A DNA stretch of 64,000 nt, from positions 9,238,001-9,302,000 of the forward strand of contig JAPMAC010000207.1 of assembly GCA_028671895.1 (NCBI GenBank), read 5' to 3'. Origin of the DNA: Oenanthe sinensis. Lineage: Eukaryota; Streptophyta; Magnoliopsida; Apiales; Apiaceae. Shown one piece after another: positions 1 through 11,868 of the stretch. Below the pieces are notes generated by a model, which was given only the letters and a program-made list of their open reading frames with translations, was not told the origin of the DNA and did no database searches. A program made the position numbers and the translations under genes. Position 1 is the stretch's first letter; each line of letters opens with the position of its first letter.

Positions 1-57
1 TTGTTGACTCGTTTGAACATGGAAACGACTTGAAAACTCTTGTAGGACCATTTTTAG

Positions 58-196
58 CTCTTTTGAACAAGAAAACAATTAGTAACAATTTGAGACTCAT
101 TCTTTACTCGTTCGAACTTCAAAATAACTTGTAACTTCATTATTGACTCGTTTGAACATGGAAACAACATGTAAACTCTTGTAGGACCATTCTTAG
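58..196 (+). repeat. Reference monomer showing three internal sub-repeats
   Basis: One monomer taken as an example. It splits into sub-repeat 1 (58-106, 49 bp), sub-repeat 2 (107-146, 40 bp) and sub-repeat 3 (147-196, 50 bp), after which the next monomer starts at 197. Each sub-repeat opens with CTC, T/G, TT, T/C, GAAC, two variable bases, G, then an A-rich run and a GTAA-like segment. The 3' parts differ. The sum is exactly 139, which suggests an ancestral unit of about 46 bp was triplicated before the monomer was amplified. Sub-repeat 2 carries the 8-bp palindrome GTTCGAAC; sub-repeats 1 and 3 carry TTTGAAC at that place. Confidence 0.85.
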
Positions 197-3100
197 CTCT
201 TTTGAACATGAAAATAAATCGTAACAATTTGAGGCTCATTCTTGACTCGTTCGAACTTGGAAACAACTTGTAGCTTCATTGTTGACTCGTTTGAACTTGG
301 AAACGACTTGAAAACTCTTGTAGGACCATTTTTAGCTCTTTTGAACAAGAAAACAATTAGTAACAATTTGAGACTCATTCTTTACTCGTTCGAACTTGAA
401 AATAACTTGTAACTTCATTATTGACTCGTTTGAACATGGAAACGACTTGTAAACTCTTCTAGGACCATTCTTAGCTCTTTTGAACAAGAAAACAAATCGT
501 AACAATTTGAGGCTCATTCTTTACTCGTTCGAACTTGAAAATAACTTGTAACTTCATTATTGACTCGTTTGAACATGGAAACGACTTGTAAACTCTTCTA
601 GGACCATTCTTAGCTCTTTTGAACAAGAAAACAAATCGTAACAATTTGAGGCTCATTCTTGACCCGTTCAAACTTGGAAACAACTTGTAGCTTCATTGTT
701 GACTCGTTTGAACTTGGAAACAACTTGAAAACTCTTGTATGACCATTCTTAGTTCTTTTGAACAAGAAAACAATTAGTAACAATTTGAGACTCATTCTTT
801 ACTCGTTCGAACTTGAAAATAACTTGTAACTTCATTATTGACTTGTTTGAACATGGAAACAACTTGTAAACTCTTCTAGGACCATTCTTAGCTCTTTTGA
901 ACAAGAAAATAAATCGTAACAATTTGAGGCTCATTCTTGACTCGTTCGAACTTGGAAACAACTTGTAGCTTCATTGTTGACTCGTTTGAACATGGAAACG
1001 ACTTGAAAACTCTTGTAGGACCATTTTTAGCTCTTTTGAACAAGAAAACAATTAGTAACAATTTGAGACTCATTCTTTACTCGTTCGAACTTCAAAATAA
1101 CTTGTAACTTCATTATTGACTCGTTTGAACATGGAAACAACATGTAAACTCTTGTAGGACCATTCTTAGCTCTTTTGAACATGAAAATAAATCGTAACAA
1201 TTTGAGGCTCATTCTTGACTCGTTCGAACTTGGAAACAACTTGTAGCTTCATTGTTGACTCGTTTGAACTTGGAAACGACTTGAAAACTCTTGTAGGACC
1301 ATTTTTAGCTCTTTTGAACAAGAAAACAATTAGTAACAATTTGAGACTCATTCTTTACTCGTTCGAACTTCAAAATAACTTGTAACTTCATTATTGACTC
1401 GTTTGAACATGGAAACAACATGTAAACTCTTGTAGGACCATTCTTAGCTCTTTTGAACATGAAAATAAATCGTAACAATTTGAGGCTCATTCTTGACTCG
1501 TTCGAACTTGGAAACAACTTGTAGCTTCATTGTTGACTCGTTTGAACTTGGAAACAACTTGAAAACTCTTGTATGACCATTCTTAGTTCTTTTGAACAAG
1601 AAAACAATTAGTAACAATTTGAGACTCTTTCTTTACTCGTTCGAACTTGAAAATAACTCGTAACTTCATTATTGACTCGGTTGAACATGGAAACAACTTG
1701 TAAACTCTTGTAGGACCATTCTTAGCTCTTTTGAACATGAAAATAAATCGTAACAATTTGAGGCTCATTCTTGACTCGTTCGAACTTGGAAACAACTTGT
1801 AGCTTCATTGTTGACTCGTTTGAACTTGGAAACAACTTGAAAACTCTTGTATGACCATTCTTAGTTCTTTTGAACAAGAAAACAATTAGTAACAATTTGA
1901 GACTCTTTCTTTACTCGTTCGAACTTGAAAATAACTCGTAACTTCATTATTGACTCGGTTGAACATGGAAACAACTTGTAAACTCTTCTAGGACCATTCT
2001 TAGTTCTTTTGAACAAGAAAATAAATCGTAACAATTTGAGGCTCATTCTTGACTCGTTCGAACTAGGAAACAACTTGTAGCTTCATTGTTGACTCGTTTG
2101 AACATGGAAACGACTTGAAAACTCTTGTAGGACCATTTTTAGCTCTTTTGAACAAGAAAACAATTAGTAACAATTTGAGACTCATTCTTTACTCGTTCGA
2201 ACTTGAAAATAACTTGTAACTTCATTATTGACTCGTTTGAACATGGAAACAACTTGTAAACTCTTCTAGGACCATTCTTAGCTCTTTTGAACAAGAAAAT
2301 AAATCGTAACAATTTGAGGCTCATTCTTGACTCGTTCGAACTTGGAAACAACTTGTAGCTTCATTGTTGACTCGTTTGAACTTGGAAACAACTTGAAAAC
2401 TATTGTATGACCATTCTTAGTTCTTTTGAACAAGAAAACAATTAGTAACAATTTGAGACTCATTCTTTACTCGTTCGAACTTGAAAATAACTTGTAACTT
2501 CATTATTGACTCGTTTGAACATGGAAACAACTTGTAAACTCTTCTAGGACCATTCTTAGCTCTTTTGAACAAGAAAATAAATCGTAACAATTTGAGGCTC
2601 ATTCTTGACTCGTTCGAACTTGGAAACAACTTGTAGCTTCATTGTTGACTCGTTTGAACTTGGAAACAACTTGAAAACTCTTGTATGACCATTCTTAGTT
2701 CTTTTGAACAAGAAAACAATTAGTAACAATTTGAGACTCATTCTTTATTCATTCGAACATGAAAATAACTTGTCACTTCATTATTGACTCGTTTGAACAT
2801 GGAAACAAATTGAAAACTCTTCTAGGACCATTCTTAGCTCTTTTGAATAAGAAAACAAATCGTAACAATTTGAGACTCATTCTTTACTCGTTCGAACTTG
2901 AAAATAACTTGTAACTTCATTATTGACTCGTTTGAACATGGAAACAACTTGTAAACTCTTCTAGGACCATTTTTAGCTCTTTTGAACAAGAAAATAAATC
3001 GTAAAAATTTGAGGCTCATTTTTGACTCGTTCGAACTTGGAAACAACTTGTAGCTTCATTGTTGACTCGTTTGAACTTGGAAACGACTTGAAAACTATTG

Positions 3101-3389
3101 TATGACCATTCTTAGTTCTTTTGAACAAGAAAACAATTAGTAACAATTTGAGACTCATTCTTTACTCGTTCGAACTTGAAAATAACTTGTAACTTCATTA
3201 TTGACTCGTTTGAACATGGAAACAACTTGTAAACTCTTCTAGGAATATTCTTAGCTCTTTTAAACAAGAAAATAAATCGTAACAATTTGAGGCTCATTGT
3301 TGACTCGTTTGAACTTGGAAACAACTTGTAGCTTCATTGTTGACTCGTTTGAACTTGGAAACAACTTGAAAACTCTTGTATGACCATTC

Positions 3390-6300
3390 TTAGTTCTTTT
3401 GAACAAGAAAACAATTAGTAACAATTTGAGACTCATTCTTTACTCGTTCGAACTTGAAAATAACTTGTAACTTCATTATTGACTCGTTTGAACATGGAAA
3501 CAACTTGTAAACTCTTCTAGGACCATTCTTAGCTCTTTTGAACAAGAAAATAAATCGTAACAATTTGAGGCTCATTCTTGACTCGTTCGAACTTGGAAAC
3601 AACTTGTAGCTTCATTGTTGACTCGTTTGAACTTGGAAACAACTTGAAAACTCTTGTATGACCATTCTTAGTTCTTTTGAACAAGAAAACAATTAGTAAC
3701 AATTTGAGACTCATTCTTTACTCGTTCGAACTTGAAAATAACTTGTAACTTCATTATTGACTCTTTTGAACATGGAAACAACTTGTAAACTCTTCTAGGA
3801 CCATTCTTAGCTCTTTTGAACAAGAAAATAAATCGTAACAATTTGAGGCTCATTCTTTACTCGTTCGAACTTCGAAACAACTTGTAGCTTCATTGTTGAC
3901 TCGTTTGAACATGGAAAAAACTTGAAAACTCTTGTAGGACCATTCTTAGCTCTTTTGAACAAGAAAACAATTAGTAACAATTTGAGACTCATTCTTTATT
4001 CGTTCGAACATGAAAATAACTTGTCACTTCATTATTGACTCGTTTGAACGTGGAAACAAATTGAAAACTCTTCTAGGACCATTCTTAGCTCTTTTGAATA
4101 AGAAAACAAATCGTAACAATTTGAGACTCATTCTTTACTCGTTCGAACTTGAAAATAACTTGTAACTTCATTATTGACTCGTTTGAACATGGAAACGACT
4201 TGTAAACTCTTCTAGGACCATTCTTAGCTCTTTTGAACAAGAAAACAAATCGTAACAATTTGAGGCTCATTCTTTACTCGTTCGAACTTGAAAATAACTT
4301 GTAACTTCATTATTGACTCGTTTGAACATGGAAACGACTTGTAAACTCTTCTAGGACCATTCTTAGCTCTTTTGAACAAGAAAACAAATCGTAACAATTT
4401 GAGGCTCATTCTTGACCCGTTCAAACTTGGAAACAACTTGTAGCTTCATTGTTGACTCGTTTGAACTTGGAAACAACTTGAAAACTCTTGTATGACCATT
4501 CTTAGTTCTTTTGAACAAGAAAACAATTAGTAACAATTTGAGACTCATTCTTTACTCGTTCGAACTTGAAAATAACTTGTAACTTCATTATTGACTCGTT
4601 TGAACATGGAAACAACTTGTAAACTCTTCTATGACCATTCTTAGCTCTTTTGAACAAGAAAATAAATCGTAACAATTTGAGGCTCATTCTTGACTCGTTC
4701 GAACTTGGAAACAACTTGTAGCTTCATTGTTGACTCGTTTGAACATGGAAACGACTTGAAAACTCTTGTAGGACCATTTTTAGCTCTTTTGAACAAGAAA
4801 ACAATTAGTAACAATTTGAGACTCATTCTTTACTCGTTCGAACTTCAAAATAACTTGTAACTTCATTATTGACTCGTTTGAACAAGGAAACAACATGTAA
4901 ACTCTTGTAGGACCATTCTTAGCTCTTTTGAACAAGAAAATAAATCGTAACAATTTCAGGCTCATTCTTGACTCGTTCGAACTTGGAAACAACTTGTAGC
5001 TTCTTTGTTGACTCGTTTGAACTTGGAAACAACTTTAAAACTCTTGTATGACCATTCTTAGTTCTTTTGAACAAGAAAACAATTAGTAACAATTTGAGAC
5101 ACATTCTTTACTCGTTCGAACTTGAAAATAACTTGTAACTTCATTATTGACTCGTTTGAACAAGGAAACAACTTGTAAACTCTTCTAGGACCATTCTTAG
5201 CTCTTTTGAACAAGAAAACAAATCGTAACAATTTGAGGCTCATTCTTGACTCGTTCGAATTTGGAAACAACTTGTAGCTTCATTGTTGACTCGTTTGAAC
5301 ATGGAAACGACTTGAAAACTCTTGTAGGACCATTTTTAGCTCTTTTGAACAAGAAAACAATTAGTAACAATTTGAGACTCATTCTTTACTCGTTCGAACT
5401 TGAAAATAACTTGTAACTTCATTATTGACTCGTTTGAACATGGAAACAACATGTAAACTCTTGTAGGACCATTCTTAGCTCTTTTGAACAAGAAAATAAA
5501 TCGTAACAATTTGAGGCTCATTCTTGACTCGTTCGAACTTGGAAACAACTTGTAGCTTCATTGTTGACTCGTTTGAACTTGGAAACAACTTGAAAACTCT
5601 TGTATGACCATTCTTAGTTCTTTTGAACAAGAAAACAATTAGTAACAATTTGAGACTCATTCTTTACTCGTTCGAACTTGAAAATAACTTGTAACTTCAT
5701 TATTGACTCGTTTGAACATGGAAACAACTTGTAAACTCTTCTAGGACCATTCTTAGCTCTTTTGAACAAGAAAATAAATCGTAACAATTTGAGGCTCATT
5801 CTTGACTCGTTCGAACTTGGAAACAACTTGTAGCTTCATTGTTGACTCGTTTGAACATAGAAACGACTTGAAAACTCTTGTAGGACCATTTTTAGCTCTT
5901 TTGGACAAGAAAACAATTAGTAACAATTTGAGACTCATTCTTTACTCGTTCGAACTTGAAAATAACTTGTAACTTCATTATTGAATCATTTGAACATGGA
6001 AACAACATGTAAACTCTTGTAGGACCATTCTTAGCTCTTTTGAACAAGAAAATAAATCGTAACAATTTGAGGCTCATTCTTGACTCGTTCGAACTTGGAA
6101 ACAACTTGTAGCTTCATTGTTGACTCGTTTGAACTTGGAAACAACTTGAAAACTCTTGTATGACCATTCTTAGTTCTTTTGAACAAGAAAACAATTAGTA
6201 ACAATTTGAGACTCATTCTTTTCTTGTTCGAACTTGAAAATAACTTGTAACTTCATTATTGACTCGGTTGAACATGGAAACAACTTGTAAACTCTTCTAG

Positions 6301-8500
6301 GACCATTCTTAGCTCTTTTGAACAAAAAAACAAATCGTAACAATTTGAGGCTCATTCTTTACTCGTTCGAACTTGAAAATAACATGTAACTTCATTATTG
6401 GCTCGTTTGAACATGGAAACGACTTGTAAACTCTTCTAGGACCATTCTTAGCTCTTTTGAACAAGAAAACAAATCGTAACAATTTGAGGCTCATTCTTGA
6501 CCCGTTCAAACTTGGAAACAACTTGTAGCTTCATTGTTGACTCGTTTGAACTTGGAAACAACTTGAAAACTATTGTATGACCATTCTTAGTTCTTTTGAA
6601 CAAGAAAACAATTAGTAACAATTTGAGACTCATTCTTTACTCGTTCGAACTTGAAAATAACTTGTAACTTCATTATTGACTCGTTTGAACATGGAAACAA
6701 CTTGTAAACTCTTCTAGGACCATTCTTAGCTCTTTTGAACAAGAAAATAAATCGTAACAATTTGAGGCTCATTGTTGACTCGTTTGAACTCGGAAACAAC
6801 TTGTAGCTTCATTGTTGACTCGTTTGAACTTGGAAACAACTTGAAAACTCTTGTATGACCATTCTTAGTTCTTTTGAACAAGAACACAATTAGTAACAAT
6901 TTGAGACTCATTCTTTACTCGTTCGAACTTGAAAATAACTTGTAACTTCATTATTGACTCATTTGAACATGGAAACAACTTGTAAACTCTTCTAGGACCA
7001 TTCTTAGCTCTTTTGAACAAGAAAATAAATCGTAACAATTTGAGGCTCATTCTTTACTCGTTCGAACTTCGAAACAACTTGTAGCTTCATTGTTGACTCG
7101 TTTGAACATGGAAAAAACTTGAAAACTCTTGTAGGACCATTCTTAGCTCTTTTGAACAAGAAAACAATTAGTAACAATTTGAGACTCATTCTTTATTCGT
7201 TCGAACATGAAAATAACTTGTCACTTCATTATTGACTCGTTTGAACATGGAAACAAATTGAAAACTCTTCTAGGACCATTCTTAGCTCTTTTGAATAAGA
7301 AAACAAATCGTAACAATTTGAGACTCATTCTTTACTCGTTCGAACTTGAAAATAACTTGTAACTTCATTATTGACTCGTTTGAACATGGAAACGACTTGT
7401 AAACTCTTCTAGGACCATTCTTAGCTCTTTTGAACAAGAAAACAAATCGTAACAATTTGAGGCTCATTCTTTACTCGTTCGAACTTGAAAATAACTTGTA
7501 ACTTCATTATTGACTCGTTTGAACATGGAAACGACTTGTAAACTCTTCTAGGACCATTCTTAGCTCTTTTGAACAAGAAAACAAATCGTAACAATTTGAG
7601 GCTCATTCTTGACCCGTTCAAACTTGGAAACAACTTGTAGCTTCATTGTTGACTCGTTTGAACTTGGAAACAACTTGAAAACTCTTGTATGACCATTCTT
7701 AGTTCTTTTGAACAAGAAAACAATTAGTAACAATTTGAGACTCATTCTTTACTCGTTCGAACTTGAAAATAACTTGTAACTTCATTATTGACTCGTTTGA
7801 ACATGGAAACAACTTGTAAACTCTTCTAGGACCATTCTTAGCTCTTTTGAACAAGAAAATAAATCGTAACAATTTGAGGCTCATTCTTGACTCGTTCGAA
7901 CTTGGAAACAACTTGTAGCTTCATTGTTGACTCGTTTGAACATGGAAACGACTTGAAAACTCTTGTAGGACCATTTTTAGCTCTTTTGAACAAGAAAACA
8001 ATTAGTAACAATTTGAGACTCATTCTTTACTCGTTCGAACTTCAAAATAACTTGTAACTTCATTATTGACTCGTTTGAACATGGAAACAACATGTAAACT
8101 CTTGTAGGACCATTCTTAGCTCTTTTGAACAAGAAAATAAATCGTAACAATTTCAGGCTCATTCTTGACTCGTTCGAACTTGGAAACAACTTGTAGCTTC
8201 TTTGTTGACTCGTTTGAACTTGGAAACAACTTGAAAACTCTTGTATGACCATTCTTAGTTCTTTTGAACAAGAAAACAATTAGTAACAATTTGAGACACA
8301 TTCTTTACTCGTTCGAACTTGAAAATAACTTGTAACTTCATTATTGACTCGTTTGAACATGGAAACAACTTGTAAACTCTTCTAGGACCATTCTTAGCTC
8401 TTTTGAACAAGAAAACAAATCGTAACAATTTGAGGCTCATTCTTGACTCGTTCGAATTTGGAAACAACTTGTAGCTTCATTGTTGACTCGTTTGAACATG
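3390..8500. repeat. Two copies of a satellite block 3,197 bp (23 monomers) apart
   Basis: Monomers from about 3390 to 5300 recur in the same order at about 6587 to 8500. Shared private variants include TTCGAAACAACTTG with GGAAAAAACTTG, then TTTGAATAAG, then two successive hybrid monomers with AAACAAATCG. The offset (3807 to 7004, 4363 to 7560, 5197 to 8394) is 3,197 bp, exactly 23 x 139. Similar monomers recur at 30148-31100. This indicates block-wise copying by unequal exchange. The edges were judged by eye. Confidence 0.75.
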
Positions 8501-11500
8501 GAAACGACTTGAAAACTCTTGTAGGACCATTTTTAGCTCTTTTGAACAAGAAAACAATTAGTAACAATTTGAGACTCATTCTTTACTCGTTCGAACTTGA
8601 AAATAACTTGTAACTTCATTATTGACTCGTTTGAACATGGAAACAACTTGTAAACTCTTGTAGGACCATTCTTAGCTCTTTTGAACAAGAAAATAAATCG
8701 TAACAATTTGAGGCTCATTCTTGACTCGTTCGAACTTGGAAACAACTTGTAGCTTCATTGTTGACTCGTTTGAACTTGGAAACAACTTGAAAACTCTTGT
8801 ATGACCATTCTTAGTTCTTTTGAACAAGAAAACAATTAGTAACAATTTAAGACTCATTCTTTACTCGTTCGAACTTGAAAATAACTTGTAACTTCATTAT
8901 TGACTCGTTTGAACATGGAAACAACTTGTAAACTCTTCTAGGACCATTCTTAGCTCTTTTGAACAAGAAAATAAATCGTAACAATTTGAGGCTCATTCTT
9001 GACTCGTTCGAACTTGGAAACAACTTGTAGCTTCATTGTTGACTCGTTTGAACATGGAAACGACTTGAAAACTCTTGTAGGACCATTTTTAGCTCTTTTG
9101 AACAAGAAAACAATTAGTAACAATTTGAGACTCATTCTTTACTCGTTCGAACTTCAAAATAACTTGTAACTTCATTATTGACTCGTTTGAACATGGAAAC
9201 AACATGTAAACTCTTGTAGGACCATTCTTAGCTCTTTTGAACAAGAAAATAAATCGTAACAATTTCAGGCACATTCTTGACTCGTTCGAACTTGGAAACA
9301 ACTTGTAGCTTCTTTGTTGACTCGTTTGAACTTGGAAACAACTTGAAAACTCTTGTATGACCATTCTTAGTTCTTTTGAACAAGAAAACAATTAGTAACA
9401 ATTTGAGACACATTCTTTACTCGTTCGAACTTGAAAATAACTTGTAACTTCATTATTGACTCGTTTGAACATGGAAACAACTTGTAAACTCTTCTAGGAC
9501 CATTCTTAGCTCTTTTGAACAAGAAAACAAATCGTAACAATTTGAGGCTCATTCTTGACTCGTTCGAATTTGGAAACAACTTGTAGCTTCATTGTTGACT
9601 CGTTTGAACATGGAAACGACTTGAAAACTCTTGTAGGACCATTTTTAGCTCTTTTGAACAAGAAAACAATTAGTAACAATTTGAGACTCATTCTTTACTC
9701 GTTCGAACTTGAAAATAACTTGTAACTTCATTATTGACTCGTTTGAACATGGAAACAACTTGTAAACTCTTGTAGGACCATTCTTAGCTCTTTTGAACAA
9801 GAAAATAAATCGTAACAATTTGAGGCTCATTCTTGACTCGTTCGAACTTGGAAACAACTTGTAGCTTCATTGTTGACTCGTTTGAACTTGGAAACAACTT
9901 GAAAACTCTTGTATGACCATTCTTAGTTCTTTTGAACAAGAAAACAATTAGTAACAATTTGAGACTCATTCTTTACTCGTTCGAACTTAAAAATAACTTG
10001 TAACTTCATTATTGACTCGTTTGAACATGGAAACAACTTGTAAACTCTTCTAGGACCATTCTTAGCTCTTTTGAACAAGAAAATAAATCGTAACAATTTG
10101 AGGCTCATTCTTGACTCGTTCGAACTTGGAAACAACTTGTAGCTTCATTGTTGACTCGTTTGAACATGGAAACGACTTGAAAACTCTTGTAGGACCATTT
10201 TTAGCTCTTTTGAACAAGAAAACAATTAGTAACAATTTGAGACTCATTCTTTACTCGTTCGAACTTCAAAATAACTTGTAACTTCATTATTGACTCGTTT
10301 GAACATGGAAACAACATGTAAACTCTTGTAGGACCATTCTTAGCTCTTTTGAACAAGAAAATAAATCGTAACAATTTCAGGCTCATTCTTGACTCGTTCG
10401 AACTTGGAAACAACTTGTAGCTTCTTTGTTGACTCGTTTGAACTTGGAAACAACTTGAAAACTCTTGTATGACCATTCTTAGTTCTTTTGAACAAGAAAA
10501 CAATTAGTAACAATTTGAGACACATTCTTTACTCGTTCGAACTTGAAAATAACTTGTAACTTCATTATTGACTCGTTTGAACATGGAAACAACTTGTAAA
10601 CTCTTCTAGGACCATTCTTAGCTCTTTTGAACAAGAAAACAAATCGTAACAATTTGAGGCTCATTCTTGACTCGTTCGAACTTGGAAACAACTTGTAGCT
10701 TCTTTGTTGACTCGTTTGAACTTGGAAACAACTTGAAAACTCTTGTATGACCATTCTTAGTTCTTTTGAACAAGAAAACAATTAGTAACAATTTGAGACT
10801 CATTCTTTACTCGTTCGAACTTGAAAATAACTTGTAACTTCATTATTGACTCGTTTGAACATGGAAACAACTTGTAAACTCTTCTAGGACCATTCTTAGC
10901 TCTTTTGAACAAGAAAATAAATCGTAACAATTTGAGGCTCATTCTTGACTCGTTCGAACTTGGAAACAACTTGTAGCTTCATTGTTGACTCGTTTGAACA
11001 TGGAAACGACTTGAAAACTCTTGTAGGACCATTTTTAGCTCTTTTGAACAAGAAAACAATTAGTAACAATTTGAGACTCATTCTTTACTCGTTCGAACTT
11101 CAAAATAACTTGTAACTTCATTATTGACTCGTTTGAACATGGAAACAACATGTAAACTCTTGTAGGACCATTCTTAGCTCTTTTGAACAAGAAAATAAAT
11201 CGTAACAATTTCAGGCTCATTCTTGACTCGTTCGAACTTGGAAACAACTTGTAGCTTCTTTGTTGACTCGTTTGAACTTGGAAACAACTTGAAAACTCTT
11301 GTATGACCATTCTTAGTTCTTTTGAACAAGAAAACAATTAGTAACAATTTGAGACACATTCTTTACTCGTTCGAACTTGAAAATAACTTGTAACTTCATT
11401 ATTGACTCGTTTGAACATGGAAACAACTTTTAAACTCTTCTAGGACCATTCTTAGCTCTTTTGAACAAGAAAACAAATCGTAACAATTTGAGGCTCATTC

Positions 11501-11868
11501 TTGACTCGTTCGAATTTGGAAACAACTTGTAGCTTCATTGTTGACTCGTTTGAACATGGAAACGACTTGAAAACTCTTGTAGGACCATTTTTAGCTCTTT
11601 TAAACAAGAAAACAATTAGTAACAATTTGAGACTCATTCTTTACTCGTTCGAACTTGAAAATAACTTGTAACTTCATTATTGACTCGTTTGAACATGGAA
11701 ACAACTTGTAAACTCTTGTAGGACCATTCTTAGCTCTTTTGAACAAGAAAATAAATCGTAACAATTTGAGGCTCATTCTTGACTCGTTCGAACTTGGAAA
11801 CAACTTGTAGCTTCATTGTTGACTCGTTTGAACTTGGAAACAACTTGAAAACTCTTGTATGACCATTC
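4641..11868. repeat. Higher-order repeat, 8 monomers (1,112 bp)
   Basis: An ordered series of eight monomer variants starts at 4641, 7838, 8950, 10062 and 10896. Markers include AATTTCAGGCTC, TTCTTTGTTGAC, GAGACACATTC and TCGAATTTGG in fixed order. The steps 7838 to 8950 and 8950 to 10062 are both 1,112 bp (8 x 139). The copy at 10062 is shortened to six monomers (834 bp) and its fifth monomer is a hybrid, a sign of recombination out of register. Confidence 0.75.

Noticed and set aside
107..160. Heat-shock element in each monomer (TTC and GAA half-sites)
   Set aside because: The half-sites abut (GTTCGAAC) rather than being spaced by two bases, so the array does not fit the nTTCnnGAAn pattern.
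58..196. CENP-B-box-like motif in the satellite
   Set aside because: TTCGAACTTGGAAAC has the TTCG start but lacks the CGGG half of the 17-bp box. No claim about centromere function is made from it.
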